Assembly (NCBI RefSeq): GCF_028389875.1
Contig: NC_084672.1
Span: 3,695,501 to 3,759,500 of the forward strand
Reading direction: 5' to 3'
DNA: 64,000 nucleotides
Source: Rhea pennata
Lineage: Eukaryota > Chordata > Aves > Rheiformes > Rheidae
In this document: piece by piece, positions 57,901-64,000 of the stretch
How the letters are laid out: each line of letters starts with the position of its first letter
How positions within the stretch are numbered: the first letter of the stretch is position 1
Program-made: the position numbers and the translations under genes
Notes under the pieces: model-generated
Database searches by the model: none
What the model was told of the DNA's origin: nothing
Seen by the model: the letters and a program-made list of their open reading frames with translations, nothing else

Positions 57901-60900
57901 GCCGAGTTGTGACTCGCTGTGAGCATTTCAAAATCTGATTTTCACCCATTGGCACATCCAGCCAAACCCTGAAATGGAGCTTTGGAGACCCTGGATATCC
58001 CGGGAGTGATAGCTTAAGCTGGGGGAACTTTGACTGGGGTTCTTGGGTCATTCTGAGCTGCCTTCCTCAGACAAGCCAGATAAGTTTCATATATTTTTTT
58101 GGATGATGTTTCTTGGTACTGATGTTGCTTCTGAGATACTAAGATATTCCTGTTCCCTATCCTAAGTTCCCTGTGGGTTGTCTTTCGTGTTCACTGCCTT
58201 GCTGGGCTGCTCTGCAGGAAGGAATATAAACTCTACAGAAGATTACAGGCAGTTTGCTTCTTGGAAATTAGGAGTCATGGTGAACAGGACAAGCCCTGTT
58301 GCCTGAAGAGCCTGTATGCAAGCTGTGATAAAATCCCTTGCTATTTCGGTTCATAACAATTACCAGATACAAGGGTTCTGGGAGCTAATGCGGCCTTATT
58401 TACAGTTTGGGCTAAGAAAGCCTGCTAAGCTCTGTTCTTCTCTGTACAAGCATCTCAAGCCTGGCAGTAATTCAAAGCACCAGGTGAGCTCCTACCTCAA
58501 AGCAAGGGAATATTCATGGATTTTAAAGTCAGAACAACCCCTACCAGCTGACCTGATGTCCTGTGTATTGATTCAGAAGTGCCTACCCGGGATTTGCACC
58601 TGCAGCGTGATGACAAGTGGGTCCCACAGGGGCTCTGTCGGACCACGTTAGGCTGCAGATGATTTATATTGCTCTTTCTGTGCTCTCAGTTCCCAGGCAG
58701 GTGATCAGCAGGAAATTTTTGAAGGCTGAGAGTGCTGTTTGCCACTTTGGAACTGGCTTAGGGAGACCAGAGTATTCACCTGCTGGCTGCTATGTAAACA
58801 GTGATGTGTTGGGCTGATACCTCTTTTCCACAAAAGAGCTCATTTTGACTTGAAGGCACCAAAAATGGGAGCTTGTTACAAGGACTTCTCCCACTTCCCA
58901 TTAGAGTAACGCCGGCAGTCTCTTTGAATTTGGCGTCAGGTTCAGACCATTTCAGGTTTGTATCATACTACTGGTAGCTCTTTATCTGCTAGACTGAAGG
59001 GTGAGATCAGTGATGTGAGCAAAGGGATTTACTGCTATAAACTGCTGGTGCTTCCCTGGGGTATCACAGCCCAGCATTAACTGAGGAGGTGAGCACGGGA
59101 GAAAGGGCTACGTTAATAATTGCTCTGCTGGTGCCTCGACGACTCGTCCCGCACTGGGTTCACTACAGCAGGAGTCCTCACCTACAACAGGCAGGCACTG
59201 ACGGCTGTCATTCCGGCATTCCCAAATACAGACGAGGCTGGGCTGTGCTCTCCAAGGCCAAGGCAGGCCAGATGCCTGCGGGGCTTGCGTAGACCCTTCT
59301 GCCTCTCTTTAGGCTTGATCCATTCCCAGCTGAAACCAAACTCCCATTATGCCATTAGGCAGATATTACTCTGCGGGAAAGCAGGCATTTAAAGGAGTCC
59401 CAGTGTCCCAGTGCAGCGACCAATTGATTGATGAAAGTGGCATAATTTTCTCTTGAGCCAGATTAGAGTGTCTGGCAAAATCAAACCTCCTAGTAAGACA
59501 CAACCTCATTTTTTAGAGCAGATAATTTGTTGATCAAAAAAGCAAAATTTATTTGGAAAGAATTAAGAAAGCAAGAGTAATGATTTGTAGCCAAGTTTGT
59601 TCATAAAGCAATTTATCTAATAGAGACACTAATTGCAAACCAAAGAGAAACACTGCACCGATAATTAAAATAAAAAGCTCACTTGGAGCCCATAAGGCAT
59701 ACATCTTGTTCAAAAGCATCTTGTTACTGTAAAGCAATTCAGCAAATTCCGGTTCTAGGACAATGTATTGCAAGAGAGGATGCAATAATTTGCTGCTTTT
59801 TGCTGTGAAGCAGTAGGAAACCAGGTTTAAACAAAACAGAGCGTCTGTGGCTTGCTGATAGGAAGCAGAGAGACACAGCACAGATGAGAAGCCAAAGGAA
59901 ACACTCTCAAGTTATGTCTCATTAAGGAGCCCCTCCTGCCCCTTGTTAAAATGGAGTTTGTGGGAAAAGATGGAAATACAGAGAGCAGTTTGGTGCAGTT
60001 TGGATTGCATTTTGGGGGGAAACTTACCCTGCTGAAAATGTTGGCACATTTAAGCAATTTTACATCCTCTGTCTCTTTATCTATCAGTCTTGAGCAAAAT
60101 ACGTAAAGGGCACAGATGCGTGCGTCATCTGCGCCCACTTACACACCAAGTGAGCAGGTATTTCCTGAGAAATATGAATAGGCTCAAGCTGTTGCTATTA
60201 ATGGTCAACAATTTTCCACGTGACGCATTTCCCTACTTGCTCTTGCTGTTCGCTTGGGCTTTTGCTTGCAGCTGCCCAGCTGGAGCAGCAGCTGGCCACT
60301 GCTGCCATGGGCTGGGGACGTGTCTCGAGTTTGTCAGTTCTTAGGGCTTGAGCACTGTGGGCGCATATCTGCAGCCCTGACTCTGCATGTGGGCTCACCT
60401 GCAGCCTTGCAGCAGCCCCTGCCTCTGATCCTCCCCTACCTCTGGCTTTGTGTGGGTAATTCAAGGCACAGGTTATTTAAAAGCTTTGGTCAGGTGGCCG
60501 CACTTCAGTGGGAGCAGGTTACTTGAGGTGGAGGCTACACACCTGGAAGGAAAACACTGAAAAGGGCCAGGTCTAAACAGCATTTGCTCAGTGAGAGTGA
60601 AATACCTGAACCTCTTTAGCATCCTGGCACCCTAAGGAAAGGTATTTTTTTTTCAATGAGGAACACATGAAGCATCTCAGATGTTGTCCTTACATGTGAT
60701 GTTTTTGAGTGTTCACTGGTCCTCCCAGGAATTACATCACTGTTTATAACTATTTTGATTATTTTGAATGACTAAGGCAAAGTAAAGCCAAACTATGTGA
60801 TCGCTGTCAGACTCCCAAACATATGTACTGAAGTATCCTATGAGGAAGTCTGGGAATAGGAGAGAGAGGGACTGCCCCTGCTAGTAGATTATGCATTAGC

Positions 60901-62844
60901 AGCATGGATGAGAAGCATCCTGGGACGCAATTCTTCCCAGGGCGGTGATTAGTCTTGCATTTGAGCATGTGCCCTCTGAAGCCCACGCGTCTTGATTGCC
61001 TTTGGCCAGCCATGCTGCAGCTGGTCGTCACTGCTGGGCTCAGCTACTGGCTTTGGGGCACTGCAGCAAAGTGCCTAGGTCAGAGCCTCTGGGCTGGTAG
61101 GCAGGTGCTGGGGAGAGACGGCACCCATGGCCCCTGAGCGCGGGTGGGATGAGCCGACCCCTGGCCAGCTGCTGCCCTGTCCTCAGGCACCTCTCCCCAA
61201 GGACGAGCACTCTGCCATCTCCTGCTGACACTCCGCTTGTCCCTGCCAGGTACATCCGTGCTGACCACGTGGTGCGCGCCACCACCCTCACCAGTGCCTG
61301 CGCTGACCATTACGAGCAGCACGTGGTTTACCTGGAGCATGTTGTTGTGCGCATCAGCATCGCACACCCTCGTCGGGGGGACCTGCAGATCAGCCTCATC
61401 TCCCCTGCGGGAACCAGGTCACAGCTCCTTGCAAGAAGGTAAAAGCAGCTGCTGTGGGGCCTCAGTCCTGTGCCAAAGGGTGGGGGAAAAAAACAAAATG
61501 CAGTTTGGGAAGGCAGCTTCCCTGGCCTTTCCTTATCCCTTTCTCGTGCAATGTCGGGGAGCTGCTGCCAGAGCACACAAGATGGAAACAGCCTTATTCT
61601 CCTGACTTTGAACTAGAAATGTGAAACCGGTAGGGACTGCTGTGTCACAGTTCACGGGAAACTGGGGAAAAAAAATGGTGTCATCGCCTTTCTTAAGCTG
61701 AGTCAGGCTTCTGGCATCCCAAATTGTGGTCCCTCAGTAACTGTGAGCCATGAGCATAACTGTTTACGGTGGTTTGAAGACTCCCAAGTGTTATCTGGCT
61801 GTTGAGCAGCTGTTGGAGATGCTGCTTTTTGCTGTCTTGCCTGTTGCCTTCCTCCAGGAACAGGGTTTGTTTCACAGTTTGCCTGTAACTAGGAGGAGCA
61901 GAAATGCTGCTTCTTCCCTTTTGGTGGCTCCTTTGCTTGAGTATTTTACAAAATGGGATTTCCAGATGTGGGGAGGCATTGGGGCTTGCAAATACTGGCA
62001 CCCCAGTGCAGGTGGTGAATGCTCGGCATCCTTGTGCTGTGCCTCGAGCCCTGCTTGGAGAGATGCTCCGTGGGGGCCGAGCCCTGTCCTGGCACCTCCT
62101 GGGGGAACGCAGTGCAGGAGGGCCAGAAAGGGGCCCCAGAGCATCCCATGGGCAGCTTGACACAGCGCCTGCACTACCGGTACGTCTCCAGGCCCCTTCC
62201 TGCTCCCCTGGGCTTTCAGGGCCAAATCTCATCAGCCCTGACCTTGCCATGGCTCAGAGCACCCCGGGTGGGCGTTGCCACGTGCCAGCTGCCATCTCAA
62301 TGGGCAGGTGTGCTGTGATGCGGTCGTGGGAACGCTTTCTGCAGAGGTGGCAGGACGTGGCCGAGGGCCCTGGATCCGGCACCTGGCTCTTGGTGAAGTG
62401 TTTGTGGTGGAAGCGAGATGCCAGCAGCCGTTTTGGCTGTCTGTGGTTGCCAGCACGCCTGGCAGCAACCCTGGCGATATCTGTGTGAGTGCAACAATCT
62501 GCCTCAGGCCTCAGTGCCAGCCTAAGGTCTCACTGGTAGCCAATAAGCCTGCTCAAGCTGAAGCCTCAAGTCCACAGAGAAATGAATCCTTATTTATATA
62601 TCTGCCTTTTCTAACTAAACAAGATGTTCAGACTCATGCTTGTCGGTGCATTGCTTTAACGGCTGCTGTGCTGATGTGGGCCCCTGACCTCCTCACTCCC
62701 GTTGCAGGGTGTTTGACCACTCTAATGAAGGATTCAAGGGCTGGGAGTTCATGACTGTCCACTGCTGGGGGGAGAAGGCAGCGGGGGAATGGACCCTGGA
62801 GATCCACGACACCCCGTCCCAAGTGCGCAACCCCGCAGCGCAAG
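30717..62844 (+). CDS. PCSK6: PCSK6 (PACE4) gene, first thirteen coding exons (partial, spliced)
   Basis: Thirteen plus-strand exons join in frame into 595 codons plus one base. In order: signal peptide (hydrophobic core about residues 22-39); prodomain ending at RRVKR125; subtilisin-like catalytic domain with D181, H222, oxyanion N323 and S396; P domain from about 450 with RGD at 529-531. Spacings D-H 41, H-N 101 and N-S 73 equal those of furin as I recall it. Family role: a calcium-dependent serine endoprotease of the secretory pathway and cell surface, cutting after basic R-X-K/R-R sites in precursors such as TGF-beta/Nodal/BMP family members. PACE4 rather than PCSK5 is favoured by [19 protein letters not shown] and [10 protein letters not shown]. 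The rest of the P domain and the Cys-rich region with its extracellular-matrix binding lie right of the window. Confidence 0.97.
34042..34063. promoter_or_regulatory. Octamer plus homeodomain-type site pair (candidate enhancer)
   Basis: A perfect octamer ATTTGCAT (34042-34049) lies 6 bases before CTAATTAG (34056-34063) in an AT-rich island inside CpG-rich sequence. The function is inferred from motifs only. Confidence 0.35.
34784..35030 (-). repeat. CR1 LINE 3' fragment
   Basis: Diverged but ordered CR1 words in antisense orientation: GGAAGGGACCTCGGAGGTCC, CTGGTCCGAAC, GAGGTTTGAATGTCTCCAAG, ATGGAGATCTCACCACCCTT, then CATGAAAACTTCTTTTC and CTTGCTGCAACTTGCC. It is non-autonomous, with no reverse transcriptase frame. 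Confidence 0.85.
35314..35331. repeat. Poly(A) tract
   Basis: Eighteen consecutive A between GGCCTC and CGTTCC. No adjacent retroposon body is recognised. Confidence 0.85.
36165..36270 (-). repeat. CR1 LINE 3' fragment (short)
   Basis: GGCTGGAGGCCACCTGGTCC followed by AACCTCCTGCTCAGGACAGG is a typical antisense CR1 3' end (…ctggtccaaccccctgctcaagcaggg). Confidence 0.75.
36973..37077 (+). CDS. PCSK6: PCSK6 coding exon 2 (prodomain)
   Basis: 105 bp, 35 codons, residues 76-110, phase 0; acceptor ...CCGCAG, donor GTAGGG. It encodes [20 protein letters not shown] and [15 protein letters not shown]. The basic pair in TFKRS lies where furin-family prodomains carry their secondary autocleavage region. 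The NYYHF…[12 protein letters not shown] pattern fits PACE4 best. Confidence 0.97.
37078..38739 (+). other. PCSK6 intron 2
   Basis: 1.7 kb with an A tract at 37453-37469 and a T tract at 37609-37624. Nothing else is seen. Confidence 0.9.
38740..38850 (+). CDS. PCSK6: PCSK6 coding exon 3 (prodomain cleavage site)
   Basis: 111 bp, 37 codons, residues 111-147, phase 0; acceptor ...CTCGCAG, donor GTGAGT. It encodes [15 protein letters not shown] and then [26 protein letters not shown] ending at R125 is the predicted autocatalytic prodomain cleavage site; human PACE4 has the same RRVKR. The FNDP.WPNMWYL motif opens the mature enzyme. Confidence 0.97.
38851..39187 (+). other. PCSK6 intron 3
   Basis: A 337-bp intron with a pyrimidine-rich middle and a GC-rich 3' half. 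Nothing else is seen. Confidence 0.95.
39188..39331 (+). CDS. PCSK6: PCSK6 coding exon 4 (catalytic Asp)
   Basis: 144 bp, 48 codons, residues 148-195, phase 0; acceptor ...CCTGCAG, donor GTAAGT. It encodes [19 protein letters not shown] and [20 protein letters not shown] followed by NHPDL. D181, the first Asp of DDG, is the catalytic aspartate. NHPDL is a conserved structural/calcium-region motif. Confidence 0.98.
39332..39827 (+). other. PCSK6 intron 4
   Basis: 496 bp, ending in an A-rich (ACA)n/poly(A) stretch directly before the acceptor of exon 5. Nothing else is seen. Confidence 0.95.
39828..39904 (+). CDS. PCSK6: PCSK6 coding exon 5 (catalytic domain)
   Basis: 77 bp: 25 codons (residues 196-220) plus two bases of the split Lys221 codon; donor GTACGT. 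It encodes [18 protein letters not shown] and YDASNEN, the Asp-rich calcium-binding stretch of the convertases. The acceptor CGTTTGCAG is preceded by an A-rich run (ACAACAACAAAAAAAAA) instead of a pyrimidine tract, an unusually weak site. Skipping would shift the frame. Confidence 0.96.
39905..40570 (+). other. PCSK6 intron 5
   Basis: 666 bp, ending in a good T-rich acceptor. It contains a weakly CR1-like segment at about 40196-40330. Confidence 0.9.
40196..40330 (-). repeat. Possible diverged CR1 fragment
   Basis: AGAATCGCTGAGCAACGACT, GGAAGCGTGTCCTCTGGTCC and GACCGTGCGG echo the antisense CR1 pattern (agaatcac…ggttggaaaagacctc…agtccaaccgt). The rest is too diverged to align by eye. Confidence 0.4.
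40571..40659 (+). CDS. PCSK6: PCSK6 coding exon 6 (catalytic His)
   Basis: 89 bp: one base finishing Lys221, 29 codons (222-250), and the first base of Gly251; acceptor ...CCTCGCAG, donor GTAAGG. It encodes [18 protein letters not shown] and [12 protein letters not shown]222 is the catalytic histidine in the invariant HGTRCAG. N235 in NNS is a predicted N-glycosylation site, also present in mammalian PACE4. Confidence 0.98.
41269..41297. promoter_or_regulatory. Homeodomain-type site plus octamer pair (candidate enhancer)
   Basis: CTAATTAG (41269-41276) is followed by ATTTGCAT (41290-41297), with another TAATTA near 41361. The same two motifs occur as a pair in intron 1. The enhancer function is inferred. 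Confidence 0.35.
44204..44226. repeat. Poly(T) tract
   Basis: About 22 consecutive T before GTCCTGC. No retroposon body is recognised. Confidence 0.85.
45036..45208 (+). CDS. PCSK6: PCSK6 coding exon 7 (catalytic domain, substrate cleft)
   Basis: 173 bp: two bases completing Gly251 and 57 codons (252-308), ending in phase 0; acceptor ...GCTTTTAG, donor GTGTGG, which is weak at positions +4 to +6. It encodes [40 protein letters not shown] and a [16 protein letters not shown] end. [17 protein letters not shown] lines the acidic substrate-binding cleft that gives basic-residue specificity. [11 protein letters not shown] fits PACE4, not PCSK5. Confidence 0.98.
45209..50931 (+). other. PCSK6 intron 7
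   Basis: 5.7 kb. The first 800 bases are CpG-rich with promoter-type motifs (45215-45965). The rest is of average composition, with T tracts near 46621-46640 and 48868-48880. No exon is supported in it. Confidence 0.9.
45215..45965. promoter_or_regulatory. Intronic CpG-rich block with YY1/E2F-type motif cluster
   Basis: Dense CpG from 45215 to about 45640, then CCGCCATCTTA (45862-45872), TTTTCCCGCC (45877-45886), GCGGCCATTTTG (45895-45906) and GCGGCCATTTTG again (45916-45927). On the minus strand the first reads AAGATGGCGG, the classic YY1 core, whose orientation usually points downstream of a start site. This looks like a housekeeping-type promoter, perhaps firing antisense or giving a short PCSK6 transcript. 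Transcription is not demonstrable here. Confidence 0.45.
50932..51144 (+). CDS. PCSK6: PCSK6 coding exon 8 (oxyanion hole)
   Basis: 213 bp, 71 codons, residues 309-379, phase 0; acceptor ...GCTGCAG, donor GTAAGC. It encodes [39 protein letters not shown] and [20 protein letters not shown]323 in ASGNGG is the oxyanion-hole asparagine. [12 protein letters not shown] and [10 protein letters not shown] are near-invariant in the family. Confidence 0.98.
51721..51762. repeat. Poly(T)/CT-rich tract
   Basis: About 25 consecutive T followed by CTTTTTCTTTTTTTTCCCC. Confidence 0.9.
51918..52125 (+). repeat. MIR-like SINE remnant
   Basis: Sense-order MIR words: CTGAATGCAAGTCCTTGCTG, GGGGCTCAGCTCCCCACCTG, CAAAGCAGGTATAAGAGCAG, TATCTGAGGATTAATGCATT, AAAGATTGTGAC. 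This matches the MIR 3' half (cctcagtttccccatctgtaaaatgggg…gaggattaaatg). Confidence 0.6.
53654..53838. repeat. 185-bp direct repeat, left copy
   Basis: It starts GAAATGTGAGCTGCAGCTCA and ends GAAGAGAAAATAAAAATAA. It is nearly identical, with the same length and about nine substitutions by eye, to 54881-55065. The offset is 1227 bases, and exon 9 lies between the copies. Confidence 0.97.
54302..54402 (+). CDS. PCSK6: PCSK6 coding exon 9 (catalytic Ser)
   Basis: 101 bp: 33 codons (380-412) plus two bases of Asn413; acceptor ...GTCCACAG, donor GTAAGT. It encodes [20 protein letters not shown] and [14 protein letters not shown]396 in HTGTSVSAP is the nucleophile. The exon lies midway between two nearly identical 185-bp direct repeats (53654-53838 and 54881-55065). 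Confidence 0.98.
54403..56116 (+). other. PCSK6 intron 9
   Basis: 1.7 kb, with the right copy of the 185-bp direct repeat (54881-55065). Nothing else is recognised. Confidence 0.9.
54881..55065. repeat. 185-bp direct repeat, right copy
   Basis: The same orientation and length as 53654-53838, with about 95% identity by eye and no indels. Similarity stops sharply at both ends. It may be a local duplication or two insertions of one mobile element; the A-rich end (GAAAATAAAAATAA) fits a retroposon tail. Confidence 0.97.
56117..56220 (+). CDS. PCSK6: PCSK6 coding exon 10 (end of catalytic domain)
   Basis: 104 bp: one base completing Asn413, 34 codons (414-447), and the first base of Val448; acceptor ...CATTGTAG, donor GTGAGG. 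It encodes [20 protein letters not shown] and [22 protein letters not shown] is a convertase hallmark at the end of the catalytic domain. Confidence 0.97.
56221..57623 (+). other. PCSK6 intron 10
   Basis: 1.4 kb with a C-rich run (about 57541-57560) near its 3' end. Nothing else is seen. Confidence 0.9.
57624..57741 (+). CDS. PCSK6: PCSK6 coding exon 11 (catalytic/P-domain junction)
   Basis: 118 bp: two bases completing Val448, 38 codons (449-486) and two bases of Lys487; acceptor ...CTTTCCAG, donor GTGAGT. It encodes [20 protein letters not shown] and [18 protein letters not shown]. The SH.YGFGL.DA motif marks the last helix of the catalytic domain before the P (homo B) domain. Confidence 0.97.
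57742..61249 (+). other. PCSK6 intron 11
   Basis: 3.5 kb, AT-rich between about 59.4 and 60.1 kb. A 110-codon hydrophobic minus-strand frame (59549-59881) there has no recognisable family. No other gene. Confidence 0.9.
61250..61438 (+). CDS. PCSK6: PCSK6 coding exon 12 (P domain)
   Basis: 189 bp: one base completing Lys487, 62 codons (488-549), and two bases of Arg550; acceptor ...CCTGCCAG, donor GTAAAA. It encodes [40 protein letters not shown] and a [20 protein letters not shown] end. The RGD triplet (529-531) inside RRGDL is conserved in furin-family P domains, which stabilise the catalytic domain. Confidence 0.97.
61439..62707 (+). other. PCSK6 intron 12
   Basis: 1.3 kb. The frame stops at TAA directly after the donor (61440-61442), so retention would end the protein at Arg-Arg. 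Nothing else is seen. Confidence 0.9.
62708..62844 (+). CDS. PCSK6: PCSK6 coding exon 13 (P domain)
   Basis: 137 bp: one base completing Arg550, 45 codons (551-595), and the first base of residue 596; acceptor ...CGTTGCAG, donor GTAAGG. It encodes [20 protein letters not shown] and [20 protein letters not shown], ending NPAAQ. W.FMT.HCWGE is the P-domain hallmark. The next expected exon (beginning with a K-L-K-E-W-S motif) is not found before 64000. Confidence 0.97.
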
Positions 62845-64000
62845 GTAAGGGCCAGGCACAGCCCTGGCCCACGTTTGCAGGGCGATCGGGTCCCGCAGAG
62901 ATCTCACTTGGTGTTGCACTTACTTTGTGGTGGCTTTTATGGCTCTGTTTTCTGCAAAATGTTACTACCCAAATTTTCAAAAACAGCTATATTAAACAGA
63001 GCCCCAGAACCCAGATCAAATCACTTGCTCTGGAGGGACCGGTCGCCTGGCTAAGCATGGAGCCTGGAACGAGTTTTCTCCCAACAGTGAATTTGCTGCA
63101 AATGAGAGCAAGGTTTCCAAAATTAAAGTGCAGTGAGTCAAAATGAGGAAACCTAAGAGCTGTAATTTTTGTTTGTTTGTTTTGCTTTGCTGCTGGAACA
63201 TCTGCAGTGTGGGCAGGGTTGTGCAACGTCGCAAAGAGAAGATGCCCCTTGGGCTGAGGACGGACATCCTGATCTCCCGGCTGCCACTGTGCTGGCAGCG
63301 GGGGTACTGTCCCTGGCCTGACCCCCTGTTTGTCACTAGCCCTGCCATCCCGCTATGCCCATCGGCATGCTCTCTGACCTCTTCCCACGCAGAGGAGCTG
63401 GACTGGCGCAATCCATCCCCCTCGTCCTGCCGGAAAGGGGCAGCTGCCTTGTGTAATGGTGGCAGCAAGGCATGAAGGATCCTGCCTTGGGCTAGTGTGA
63501 GTTATGGGGGTGTTAAAATCCAAGCTACCATTGATAGAAAGCCAGAATTATATTAAAAAATTTCTCCCACGCAACATTCTGGCCGTGGGTACACGTGGAG
63601 GTTAATTGCACAGGAAAGTATTTCTGTTTTTTGCCTTAGCCTGAAATCTTTTGAGCTACGAGTAGTAGTAGAGAAACACCCACAGAGCTGCATTTTTCCA
63701 CCTGTATTTATGGTTTGCAAAAAGGCGAAGTACTCCCCTCCGGGATGGCACGTGCATGGAGCTCCAAATGGAGCCATTGGTGGTGGAGCCATGGAGACCT
63801 TTCCAGGGAGGAAAGGGACTGCTTTGCAGGGCAAAGTGCAATGATGGTGTGCGGAGAAGACTAGAGACCAAGGCAAAAATGGTGTGCTAGGGCAAATGGT
63901 TTCACCTATGATTTAATAATTAATTATATGAGGCAACGCTATTTTTGGCCTAATTGGGGAATAATCTTCCAGCTGCCATGCAATTGCTTCCTAGGGCTTT
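62845..64000 (+). other. PCSK6 intron 13 (partial)
   Basis: It runs off the right edge. The exon 13 frame stays open into the intron for about 100 codons, to a TGA at 63144-63146. No following exon is found before 64000. Confidence 0.85.

Noticed and set aside
59549-59881. 110-codon hydrophobic minus-strand open frame in PCSK6 intron 11
   Set aside because: Its hydrophobicity follows from AT-rich DNA; no family recognised and no start or splice support.
30717-62844. Identification as PCSK5 or furin instead of PCSK6
   Set aside because: Family motifs are shared, but RRVKR at the prodomain site, [24 protein letters not shown] and [10 protein letters not shown] fit PACE4 and differ from PCSK5 and furin as I recall them.
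1-64000. CRISPR array, phage, integron or other bacterial system
   Set aside because: All coding sequence is in spliced vertebrate exons; the tandem repeats lack regular unique spacers, and no operon structure exists.

Overview
This window is nuclear DNA from a vertebrate, most likely a bird. Coding sequence is split into short exons with GT/AG boundaries. Intergenic DNA is repeat-poor, 5' exons and promoters are very GC/CpG-rich, and there are CR1-type LINE tails (about 34.8, 36.2 and perhaps 40.2 kb) and old MIR-like SINE remnants. A crocodilian or turtle cannot be fully excluded by eye. I see no bacterial, phage or CRISPR content.

Two protein-coding genes are supported, arranged head to head. 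On the minus strand, from 23.8 kb leftwards past position 1, lie the first five coding exons of PLEKHO2 (pleckstrin homology domain-containing O2). They give 161 codons covering the start codon, the whole PH domain and the basic segment after it; the long C-terminal exon lies outside the window. On the plus strand, from 30.7 kb rightwards past position 64000, lie the first thirteen coding exons of PCSK6 (PACE4), a furin-like proprotein convertase. They give 595 codons plus one base: signal peptide, prodomain, the whole subtilisin-like catalytic domain and most of the P domain. The rest of the P domain and the Cys-rich region are outside. All exon phases join without a frameshift. The Asp/His/Asn/Ser catalytic residues keep furin spacing (41, 101 and 73 residues, from furin numbering as I recall it).

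Layout: 1-23.8 kb PLEKHO2 exons and long introns; 23.8-24.6 kb PLEKHO2 CpG-rich promoter and a 19-bp-period minisatellite; 24.6-30.0 kb intergenic; 30.0-30.7 kb PCSK6 CpG-rich promoter with a second minisatellite, a G-run and a TATA-like box; 30.7-64 kb PCSK6. A CpG-rich block in PCSK6 intron 7 (45.2-46.0 kb) carries a cluster of YY1-type and E2F-type motifs and may be an internal promoter.

I found no undescribed biological system. The points most worth checking are the 185-bp direct repeats flanking the PCSK6 exon that carries the catalytic serine, the intron 7 promoter-like island, the PLEKHO2-PCSK6 linkage (far apart on human chromosome 15), the two promoter-proximal minisatellites, and an acceptor site with almost no pyrimidine tract. 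The two genes have no known joint pathway: one is an intracellular phosphoinositide-type adaptor, the other a secretory-pathway protease.
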